Assembly: GCA_903813345.2 (NCBI GenBank) | Contig: CAIIXF020000009.1 | Location: 5,204,030-5,268,029 of the forward strand | Source: Owenia fusiformis | Taxonomy: Eukaryota; Annelida; Polychaeta; Sabellida; Oweniidae | DNA length: 64,000 nucleotides | Direction: 5' to 3' | Shown: piece by piece, positions 51,155 to 62,200 of the stretch | How positions within the stretch are numbered: the stretch's first letter is position 1 | Layout: every line of letters starts with the position of its first letter | Notes under the pieces: model-generated | What the model was told of the DNA's origin: nothing | Database searches by the model: none | The model's input: only the letters and a program-made list of their open reading frames with translations | Program-made: the position numbers and the translations under genes

Positions 51155-51203
51155 TACAGGGTGATCCGAAACATGCTCTGTTTTATTTTTGAGACACCCT
51201 GTA
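51155..51203. mobile_element. 49-bp TACAGGGTG inverted repeat
   Basis: TACAGGGTGATCC...GAGACACCCTGTA, smallest family member. Confidence 0.45.
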
Positions 51204-51446
51204 TCTAGAAAACTGGTTATTAATATAATGTTATTATTTCTCATTCAGATATGTAATATCCAAGGATCTAACAACACTCCGGTAAAGATTCAATACAATT
51301 ACAATACATTTTGAAAACCTACTCTATTTTTCAATAATTCGGATACCTTCACCGCCCGATGTAAAAATAATTTATTGAAGTTGTACCAAACGTTGTAATA
51401 TTTCACATATCATGTTGAACAAAATAAAAAACAAAATGTACATCTA

Positions 51447-52009
51447 CACCCTATGCTTAGTGAGCGGAGCTAATTTCAAGGGTGATGGTAAAGACGAGGC
51501 AGGGCGCCCAAAAACCAAAAAATATTAGTACCATAATCTTTGAAGTCGTATTATTGCAGCATAAGGTGATGATATTGTGATATTTTATGCTGTTTTAGAA
51601 GTGAAAGATGTTAAACTATGCATACCGTTTGTTTTACATCCAATAAAACGAATAGTTAAGATGAAACGGTCGTTTAAAGATACAATTTGAATTTACCGCA
51701 AGAAATTACAACCTAATATTGTCAATATGTCAATAATTCCTGATCGATGTCACATATAAAGATATATGTACCTAGATATGTTTTATTTTTTCATATATGC
51801 GAAATAAGGCGGTCTCTAGTTATGTACATCCAATGCAAAATGAATGTTTACTAGAGTGTCTATTCGGCGATCAGAATTTCGATGACGAGCAATGGCGATG
51901 TAATTTGCGAAGAAAGCATCAGTGCACCTAGTTACAGGCCAGGTTTGGGCGCCATGCCTCGTCTTTACCATCACCCTTGAAATTAGGTCCGCTCACTAAG
52001 CATAGGGTG
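51447..52009. mobile_element. 563-bp DNA transposon-like element with 5-bp target duplication
   Basis: Inverted repeats of about 60 bp starting CACCCTATGCTTAGTGAGCG and ending with the complement. Flanked on both sides by ATCTA, a likely target-site duplication. Interior AT-rich with no transposase frame. Confidence 0.8.
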
Positions 52010-52427
52010 ATCTACCTTCTGTTATTTTTCTTTCATATTATGTTGGCTTTGGCTTAACAGTTGAGTAGATATATTATATTGACCTCGATATAATCCCAAT
52101 ATCCTGAACCTCATATAAGCAATCTTTGCGTACGCAAATTACGCACATGCGTACATTGCATGTACACTCGGTATTTTATGGATTAATAAATAAAAAAAGA
52201 AATAGACCTTTAATGAATTAACGTCTTACCTTTTCCAGGTTTGTACATTTGATTTCGTTTTGGATACGTAGATTAAAGATTACTGAGATGTACATAGTTT
52301 CTCAGTATGTTTTACCGTCGTTCAAAAGACTAGTCTATAATGAGGTGACAATAAAATAGTACTGGGAGTGGGATTTTGAATACGTTTCATTATTTTTCAA
52401 TAAGATCTGTCTGACTCCCCAGGTCGA

Positions 52428-52592
52428 AGTTTTGGTTCATCTGCGAAAATCGTTTCAGGACGCACGTAACACATTTACTGTACAATGAAGCTAATTGTTC
52501 ATGATATGTTTTGGTATCAAGTACAATTAGCTTCATTGTACAGTAAATATGTTACGTGCGTCCTGAAGATTTTCGCACGTGGAACCAAAACT
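52428..52592. mobile_element. 165-bp near-perfect hairpin
   Basis: Arms AGTTTTGGTTC...GGACGCACGTAAC...TACAATGAAGCTAATTG are complemented almost base for base, leaving a loop of about 20 bp. Probably a fold-back MITE. Confidence 0.7.
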
Positions 52593-53522
52593 ATAGGGAA
52601 AGCAGGGCGTTTTACAACCAATAAATATTAAAACTTTGAACATTGATACTTTTAAACACGTTTTTCGTTATAATTAATAAATGCCTAAGAAGACATCCGG
52701 GGGGTTCACTCTAAATAATTTGGGTAGGTATGTGCAGTACGACCAATTTTGGCTTTGGGCATAAACCATGGAAACTGGCAAATCCGAGACGAAAAAACAT
52801 GGAAATTGTTTAAGAAAGTACCGTTTTGGGGTCAAAATTAAATTTTTCTTCAAAAATGGCATTGAACTGGTTATATCAGTTGCCAAGGTCAGGGACAAAT
52901 AATTCAAAAAGTGAATTTTTAGTCAATTCAACAATATTTCGGGAACGAACTTTAGTCCCAGCAAACTCCAGAGGAATTCAACATGGACATAATACAATTG
53001 ACTTTTATAAGTCTGAGAGGAATTAAAACATGAAAAGCTTCAATCTTGAGAGGAAATTGACATGGAAAAAATGCTCAAAAAGAGTCACATTGAGTATTAA
53101 GAGGTATATTGGAGTGAAACTTGTGAGTGGACAATGGAGTCCTCAATCTATTTCACGAACTCCTAACTTCTAGGGGAGATATGCAGGGTGGGGGGGGGGG
53201 GGGCACTCACGAGGGTTTGTAGGTATACTAATTTATACTATTACATTTAAAATTGAAGTATATGGAAATCTTCTACTAGTTTTGCAATTTTTTGAATTAT
53301 CTTTTATCAGTATGGAAATTTAGTTTTGTATACGACACATTTACATGAAGAGCCAATTAAACATTTGCAAGCATGCGGTGTTTGTCGTTGTTTATAATTA
53401 GTTTTTCGAATACAAAATACAAGTAGCCTAATTGAGAAAATAGGATTACTTATAGCCACGTTCATGTTCATTCAAGCAAAATATTAGAACAAATATTACA
53501 TTTTTGAGCAGTATTGACACCT

Positions 53523-53900
53523 GAGCAGTGTAGCCTAGGTGGTTAGAGACTGTGGTCGTGCGTACCGAGGGATACAAGGTCCCGCGTTCGAGCCTCGGGT
53601 ACGGCGTTCTTGATAATAGTTCTACAGGGCACTCGGCCCGAAGGTCCAACCTCCGGCCCTTGGCATGGGTCGGTTCTCTGACTGCTCTTGTCGGAGACAG
53701 ATTGTGAGACTGTGGTTGGTTCCTCCACTGACGGGCTATAGTAGACGGCGGGAGTCATACAGTATGGTAGCGAGTCCCCACCAAGGGCAGCAGTGGAACG
53801 ACACGAATCGGTCCCAGTATGGTTGCCTTGCAACTGAAGAGACTCGAGGAAATCATGCCATTCGCGGTGACCCAGAAAAGACTTTTGCTCATTGATACAA
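53523..53900 (+). mobile_element. tRNA-derived SINE
   Basis: A head with pol III A box (TAGCCTAGGTGGTTAGAG, 53531-53548) and B box (GCGTTCGAGCCTCG, about 53583-53596) spaced as in tRNA, followed by a non-tRNA body of about 300 bp that is G+C-richer than the surroundings. No real tRNA fold is completed. Ends are approximate, and the long reverse frames over it are not genes. Confidence 0.7.
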
Positions 53901-55120
53901 CCATCAGTTTTTTATATATTTATTAATTTGATATTAACATATAAACGTTTTATATTAATCCTGGATACATGAAAGTCTTGAAAATGGGTAAACATGAACG
54001 TGAAACTATTCTACTACAGTATATCTAGTAAAATATTATTCATATTTTATCAACACAGGCCGCCATTACTTAAGTGGATTCGATTTTTTAATACCTTGAA
54101 AAACTACAATAGTATACCATTAGGTGAGAAAACTGCAAAACAAGGGGACATGTTTACTTTTATTATTGGAGCTATATAAAAAGACCATGTATCATCTAAT
54201 CTATATTCGAGAATGGAGACCAACGTTTTGCTTATGTACCTCAAACAGACAAAGGGCACATTAAAGGGTGTTCAGAATACCCTAGGTATAATACTAGTTC
54301 TGCAGGCATTGGAATTCAGTTTTAAGACAACATCCTCCTTCCAATTTTCAATCAATTTCAAATCTACAATACCGGCCTAGCGCAAAACGGTCTAGCTACA
54401 TATCTACAAATGTCGAACTTTTGGCTGCCATCTGTATGAATCGTAAACATATTTACAGAGTACCAATTATAACCCTTTATTCCTTTGTCAGATACTTCAT
54501 GAATTGTGATACATATAATAACAAGACAACACAAAATGTATTTCTTATTAATAATTGCATTTATTTCAAGGAAACCACTTTGTCAGGTGGCGTTTGAATG
54601 TTCTTATGTTCTATTTTGGCATTTAGTATTTCAATGACATGTCATGTTTCTTTCGTAAGCCACACTGACAAATATGAGAAAAGCTTAAAATAATGTAATG
54701 ATGTATATTCTCCAACCAGAATTCATAATTTTGCATCAAATATCTTCATTACAATCTGTCAATGTCACATATGGTTCTATAAATCTGTACATTTAGCCTA
54801 TCTTTGACAATTAAATCACAATTCTGCAACTTCCCCAGCAATTTCTAGAAATTATCATTACGGAAAACTGCAGGCTTCAGTACTGTAGTCCATCTTTACC
54901 TGTCAATTTCACCTCGGGAACCCAAAGTGTTCGCATAACATCAATGTAATTTATGAAGCAATGAGATGGGTCTTGGAACCCCCTTGGACTTAATGGATGT
55001 AGCAAAGAGACCAATAATATAAGTTATTGAATGATTTGAAGTGCAATACAGGATATATTCTGCTCGAGGAATTCCGTATTGGAACGAGACGAAGTTGAGT
55101 GCCAATACAGAATATCGAGA

Positions 55121-55290
55121 CGTTTTTATCGTGTGATCATCTGTTTTGCTACTGAGAATGTCTCCTCCGTACCAATATTTTCTGTATTGTGACGGAGATG
55201 ATCAATGCGGACAATCTCAGTAGCAATACAGATTGGTACAGCACAAGAACTGACCAATCAGAAGGCTTCATTTTACAGATCATACGATAA
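55121..55290. mobile_element. MITE-like element, copy 2 of 2
   Basis: Same order of blocks as 25840-26011: TTTTTATCGTGTGATC, CCAATATTTTCTGT, CAATCTCAGTAGCAATACAG, ACTGACCAATCAGA, GATCATACGATAA. Confidence 0.6.
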
Positions 55291-55748
55291 TCTGCAGTAC
55301 ATTGTACTTTATGCAACACTGATACAATTTAAAGACAAATGAGGAACAGTTTACAGATATTTGATGTTGTAATGAAATATAAACACATGAATCTTGGTCA
55401 CTGGCCACTCAATCTTGATTCGATATGAGGACTGGTGTATTCATGGAACATACTGTCGTTCATTGGCTTCTAATGATGATGCTGTTGTTGATGTACTTAT
55501 GCAAGATTAACACATTTCTCTCTCTGGCCACTCTCCGAAATATCTATGTGTATTACATACCTAGCGAAGCATTTGTATGGAAGTCAATGGGAAAGTTAGC
55601 GAGCTATATCCACCGATATTGCCCGATTACCCCGATATAGCCCGCTTACCTCGTTTTGATATTAGATTTCTTTAATAACCATGATAATATCATGACGTCA
55701 CGTCATTGATACAAAGTAACCATGGGAACAAAGGCATGTAATACATCA

Positions 55749-55860
55749 GTTATGTCACTATGACGTGAAATATGCCTTCGTTCTTGCCCAAATATAGAGC
55801 CTCCCAAGGTCGGCCTATATTGGGAGAACTCAGGCATATTTCACGTCATAGTGACATAAC
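55749..55860. mobile_element. 112-bp hairpin with perfect 29-bp stem
   Basis: GTTATGTCACTATGACGTGA... at the left is exactly complemented at the right; the loop contains a shorter inverted pair (AGAGCCTCCCAA / GGCCTATATTGGGAG region). The stem carries TGACGTGA, a CRE-like motif, probably by chance. Confidence 0.65.
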
Positions 55861-55865
55861 CTCTA

Positions 55866-56240
55866 AATACGTAACATCTTTGTAGTTTATGAAATATCTT
55901 TGTAGTTTATGAAACATCTTTGTAGTTTATGAAACCCTTTTGTAGTTCATGAAACCTCTTTGTACTTTATGAGACATCTTAGTTTACAAAACACTGATGA
56001 AGTTATATAGAGCAATTTTATAATTTATGAAACATCTTTGTAGTTATGAAATATCTTTGTAGTTTATGAAACATCTTTGTAGTTTATGAAACATCTTTGT
56101 AGTTTATGAAGCATCTTTGTAGTTATGAAATATCTTTGTAATTTATGAAACCCTTTTGTAGTTTATGAAACCTCTTTATACTTTATGAAACATCTTAGTT
56201 CACGAAACACTGATGAAGTTATATAGAGCAATTTTATAAT
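55866..56240. repeat. 20-bp minisatellite in PSMD12 3' flank
   Basis: About seventeen imperfect copies of AACATCTTTGTAGTTTATGA, ending about 20-50 bp from the PSMD12 stop codon, so it is probably transcribed as 3' UTR. A longer ~180-bp duplication is visible (ACACTGATGAAGTTATATAG occurs twice). Confidence 0.8.
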
Positions 56241-56250
56241 TTCCAAAACA

Positions 56251-59200
56251 TCAATGCAGTTTGTGGATCATTTCCTCCTTAGTGATGAGATGTGTTGTTT
56301 TATTAACAAGGTTCATAAGAGCATTAGTGTTGTATGACCATTCATTCAGGTGCTCATTGGGGTCCTTAGACTGTGCAAAGTTCACTATTCCAGACAGACG
56401 GTCTATCTTGGCTACTACTGTTTTGTTCACTACCAATGTAGACAGGAATTCCTCAGTCTCCTGGAATGGTAAATATATAGAAGGTTGGATTACAACCAAG
56501 AAGTATAAAAATTATGTACAGGGGAGCTACAATATTTTGAAATCAGAATTTTCTGTCTTTTCCAGACTCCATATTAAAAATAAAGGAGACAAGTTCATTT
56601 AAATGACCACAAGACTTAAAAACGTTGTATTTTGATCAAATTGGTTCACACATTGAATTAGAAATATAATCTAGCAGAGTGTGACCAAATGGTTATTCAA
56701 AATATTGCCATGGTAAGGCAATATTTCATTGACTTTCAGAGGGTATGTTCTTCAAAAACAATTCTGGAACTTAATATTTTCACATTGTCTTTTTCTGGAC
56801 ACATTCCCCTTACTTCTACCAATAAGGATGGTTGGTAGAAGTAAGGATACTTACAGCTTCAGACAGATCTAGCAGCTCAGACATTCGTTTAGTAGTCACT
56901 CTGGTGTAGTACTTGGCCATTACACGAATGTTCTATAACACAAAATAAAATTGTAAAGAACACTATATGGAGGCTCTCTATTGGCTTAAGATGATCCATT
57001 TTTAAAATCACCATACTAAAATGGTGAGTGAATATTTAGATTTTGAAAACTCATACAGTTTGGTACCATTTTGTAATGGACCTCTATTGTGATTACTTGG
57101 CATCATCCACACATCACACAACCTTTTGGTTAATCTTTAGGAATGATATCTTATACCATAATTTAATGGGATCGAAATTAAGCATTTTAGGGTCCAAATC
57201 TAGGTTGTCTTAGTTCTTAACGAACATAATGACAAAGGATACAGGTACTTCTCGATATGGGAAATTTATCGAATTGATGCAGTTAACGAATTAATTCAAG
57301 CCTCAGAATTGATAAGTTGATAAACTTGTTTTACATCAAATAACACGAAAAAATCAGGGGGTTACTCTAATTGTGTTTTTAGGAGACCCGATCTCTTTAA
57401 AGTGAGGGTAATTGGATTTTCAGGTGGATGCAAGCCCTATTTGTTCAAAGCCTCAATTGAATGTCAGTGCCCACTTGCTTTAAAACCTGGGAAAAATCAC
57501 TGAAATACTTACATGTTCTACTACACGGATTTTCAAATCTTTCCAGCGCTTATTACCCTCTTCAGTATTGGCAAAAACATCAGTGGCGGTGTTTTGTGGG
57601 GACCCTTGTCTGAGTTCTGATTCATAAAGCCGACTTAGTTCTCCCCATTGCATTATCTCTTGTGTGATGAACTGCTTCAACAGTTGTCTGGAATATACAT
57701 GTACAAATCATGATATTTTGCATTTAGTTAATATAACTGTAGAAAGATGATTAAGATTTAAACTAAGAGAGGTGTGGGGACGAAACCCCCAAAATTACAG
57801 TAATAACAATTTACAGTCAATTGGTCTGTTTAAAATATGTATTTCAGTTAATTCACACTGGGTCACCTTCTCAATTAGTCTTTTTTCTAATTTGTTCTTA
57901 AGGTAACCAATGTAAACATAAACCTTTTATTAAACTGCTGTTCACTTACTTATATAGTGGAAGATCTTCTAGTAATTTATCTTCCTTGGTTCTGTGTATG
58001 AGATCATTCTGCTCATTGTCATAAGGTGATAGACACAGGTATAAGACCATACACTTCAAAGCCTACAAGCAAATTATAAACACACTGTACCCTTTATCCA
58101 CAGAGTCAAGCCACACAATCCTCTTACTTAAACAAATGATTGCATAAGGGAGAGGCCAATATCTTAAAAATAGCCCAATATTCAGGGTTTCCCCTGATTT
58201 TTTCTCAAGTGGGTGCAAACTTCTTATTTTCAAAATTGTGACCAAATTTTAATGATTTTTCACTAAAATCACTCTAAATATACTATTGAAAAAAAAACTT
58301 GATGAATCTAGTGAGATTCTTAAGAAATTTAGAACTTCAACAGTCAATGTGTTTGTTGAGTTATCAAGAGGAGATAATCCATAGCTGATTGGATTTCATG
58401 TACTTTACCTCATTTCGTAGATGGCTGTCCCCTTTGATGGTTGGTGTGTCTACCACAGCTCTATAATGTTTACATATGGACAGATACGATCCTTCATGTT
58501 GGTCCAGCTCTATCATCAACTTGTAGAATTTCAGCTTCAAATCCTGCAATTGTCATAATTAAATTTCATGTCTGGTTTTTTGTATAAACTGTAGAAAACC
58601 AGCTTCAGATCCCATATCTGACACCAATTTGAATTTGTTTATGTTTCCATTTTTATTCATTTATTGTTACCATAGTAAGATTTGCATGCAATTATTTTTC
58701 AGGTACATAGGTTCATAGATATTTGAGTCGGGCAAACTGCATAACAAAAATAACTTTCTCAAAAATAAGTAAAGGATAGGTATCAATATGGTGAACTGAA
58801 TTCAACAATGTTTTTCCTTTATGTAATGTTGACCGACTGGCAACAATTTAATGCAATAATTATTTATATATATTTATATAGCTGTTTTTGTTAACATTTT
58901 TTGTTTTTTAGTGCAATTGTTTTTTGTTCCTTTCTACCAATTCTTGAGAATGAAATAAAATGTCTTTCCGAACCTTGTTGGAACAAAATAGCATATACAA
59001 CATTTTCTTAGACCTCTCAATATTATAGTTATACAAAGGAAATTTTGGTTGATTTTACAATTAGTATGCAAAAACTTATGTATATACAGGGTGGGCCAAA
59101 AAACGCCACTTTTTTTTCAAAATGCTATAACTTTTTGAAATTTTGATATTTAATCATAAGTTGCATACCAAATGAAACTTGAGGTTGTTATCTAGTCATG

Positions 59201-62200
59201 GATCATAAATTATATACTTTTACTTGAATAAAATATGTCACCAGCGTCTCACTTAAACATGTGGTATGCCATGAGAAATAAGCATAATTTGCAAAATGTT
59301 CCTGAACTGATACGGCCTGATGATCGCCAAGCTAATAGCCCTGATGCAAACCCCAGTGAGTATAGGGTATTGGAAGGTCTCCAGGAGATTGTATGAAGGC
59401 ACCCCATCTAGAAAATTGCTCAACTAAAGCTGGCAATTTAGACAGGTTGAAAAAAACTTAGCTAACATTTCATTGATACTGCAATATCAGTAAGGCGACT
59501 AAAACTAAAATATATCATTAATTAGGGTGGCGGACCAATTTAACTCCCCCTTTAGATCAAATATAATCCAAGTTGAAGGACTTGTTACATTATATTATTA
59601 CTAGGAACCCTTGGCACTATATAACTGCAAAACTTGGGGTATGTAGGTTGGAAAATAAAGTTGTAGTGTCTTGAAAAAAAGTGGCGTTTTTTTTGGCCCA
59701 CCCTGTATAATGTTAGCATCTAAAAGATGACCATTAAATTGACATTGTGTAAAATTTTCAGAATTTTTTGATGACTGGTTTAAGAGAAACGCGTGTTCAA
59801 AAAGTTCACCATATCAATACCACTCCTTTACAGGTATGTCTGTCATTACATGGTTACAATATTTGTTTTCACGACCAGGATGAAGTTTTCATTTATTCCC
59901 ACAATTCAAAATAATTGTATATGACATTAGTGACTTGGTACCTGAGTGACCATGAATTGGTGTTTGTTGATTCAGCGATTTATGACAAATCAAGCTACTG
60001 GCAATGTTTTAAGAAACATAAGAACAAAGCTTGCTTTCTCAAGTAGATACATTCAGTTTCTATGTTCTTTTTAAAGCCAATGTATAAATTAACTTGAATC
60101 TATTGTCTTATTTCAACACATTTGAAACAATTCCATAGAAACTATCTTATTAACTTTAACATGGCATTGTATTTTACTTTAATGTAAACCATATGTGCAA
60201 AACCCCAGTTTGTAATAAAATATTCCTTAAATATATTCTTAATATGAATTTCAGAACGGAAGTATATTTCTCTCTCAATATTGTTCAATGGTAAAATAAA
60301 TCTCACTCTTGTTGATCATTTTGATTTAAGGATGCAGTACCAGGTCAGTGTAGAAAAAGTTCCAGACATTAGATTTTGCTCATATTTTGTACAATGTATC
60401 ACTATGATGTTATCATCATTCAAGTGCAATATGAAGAGGATTGACCGTCTGGTAATTACAAAATAAAAAAATTATTTTACCCACCCAAAATGAATCTTTT
60501 TACGTTTTTGAGTTTTCAATAGAGCTGGCACCTTTCGAACCCTGGTTTTCGTATCCACTAATTGCGACTCAAGAATAAGTTTTCCCATAAAAGTGAAAGG
60601 GATAAAATATGCTTGATAAAATGTTTGCAATTTAATTATTTTCTGGAAACACCATTATCGAAATAAACTATAATTTTTGAATAAGACTAAATGCGAAAAT
60701 GACGTTCTTGGGAGCTAGTTTTCTCAAACCGGAAGTCAAACCTGCGCAAACAGATGTGAAAACCGACCCGGTACTGCATCCTTAATAATCTGAATTTATA
60801 AATACATATATCTATTTCCTGAAAAGGAATACCTACTTAAAAAAAACTACTTAGCAGTTGACTAGAGCTAAATTCTGAGTAACCGTACATAATACCCCCT
60901 ATAAAGACATTCTCAGGCATCACTATGTCCTTAGTACTATAAATGACAGGTGACAGCGCAGGATTACACATTCATTAGTAGTATAACAGAATAGGAAAAC
61001 TCAATATAGAGAGAATTTATTATAAACCAAACAGAAACAAAAATAAATTCTTCCATTAAAAGCTGTATATTTGTATATATAATTGCATAATGGAAGTCAA
61101 AATGGCAAATCCGGCAAGAGCTCTTCTGAAAAACATGACTGATGCTGTTAAAAGCAACAGGGGGCATATCAAAAAGCTGGTGGCACGTGTGAATGGACTA
61201 GAAGATGGGAAAACTGCTCTCATGTTTGCTGTAGAGGATTGTAATATAGACTGTACACGTGTGTTGATAGATCATGGTGCAAATGTTAATGAGAGAGATA
61301 ACTATGGGAAGACGGCGCTCATGTATGCAGTGGTACATGCTGAAAAATGTGCTAAGACTTTAATAATACATGGAGCTGATGTACATGCTAAGGATAAGGA
61401 TGGAGGTACCGCACTTATGTATGCAGCTAGAGATGACAATGTGGACTCAATACGTCTGTTAATTCATTACGATGCTAATGTTGATGCGAATGAAACTAAT
61501 GGTAAAACTGCACTGATGTATGCAGTTGAGAGTGATCACATTAAATGTGCTGAAGAACTAATTAAACATGATGCAGATACGAATGCATTTGATGATCAAG
61601 AAATGACTGTACTTATGCATGCTGCAAATCATGTTAGAAGCACTCGTCTTCTGATCGACAATGGTGCGAATGTAAATGCCACTGACCAACATGGGATGAC
61701 TGCATTAATGCAATCAGCAAAGGTAAATAATGCAAGATGTGCTGGAGTGTTGATTGACCATGGGGCAACAGTTAATGCTACAGATGACAATGAAAAGACG
61801 GCTCTTATACATGCTGCTATAGATGATAACATAGAGTGTGTTCGTATTTTGGTAAACAATCGTGCAGATATCGAAGCAACAGACATTAACAGCAAAAATC
61901 CCCTCATGCATGCTGCAACAAATGACAACGTAGAGACAGCTCGTATTCTTATTGACCATGGTGTTGATGTGAATGTTCCACACAATTTCTATGGAACTGA
62001 TCCTAATGTTCCACACAATTTCTATGGAACTGATCCTAAATTCCCAAGTATGAACAACACTGAAGTTGAAGTCATCAGTGTTCTTAGTGATGATGAAGAT
62101 ACTGACAAAACGCACCAAGAAGGGACTACAGCACTTATGTATGCAGCCATATATAATAGTGTTAGATGCGCCAAAGTATTACTCAAGCATGGTGCCAACA

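Larger units (their letters stand above)
48869..56250. other. Intergenic region between gene B and PSMD12 (convergent)
   Basis: No gene recognised. Densely filled with short inverted-repeat elements, a SINE and a 20-bp minisatellite near the PSMD12 3' end, all listed separately. AATAAA at about 49005 probably ends the gene B transcript using tail exon 3. Confidence 0.6.

Noticed and set aside
53446-53895. Several frames on both strands
   Set aside because: They lie over a tRNA-derived SINE and lack any recognisable protein pattern.
55749-55860. CRE-like TGACGTGA as a regulatory site
   Set aside because: It is part of a fold-back hairpin element, far from any promoter, so a chance match is likelier.
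61629-62118. Reverse-strand frames inside the ankyrin gene
   Set aside because: Shadows of the well-supported forward ankyrin-repeat frame.
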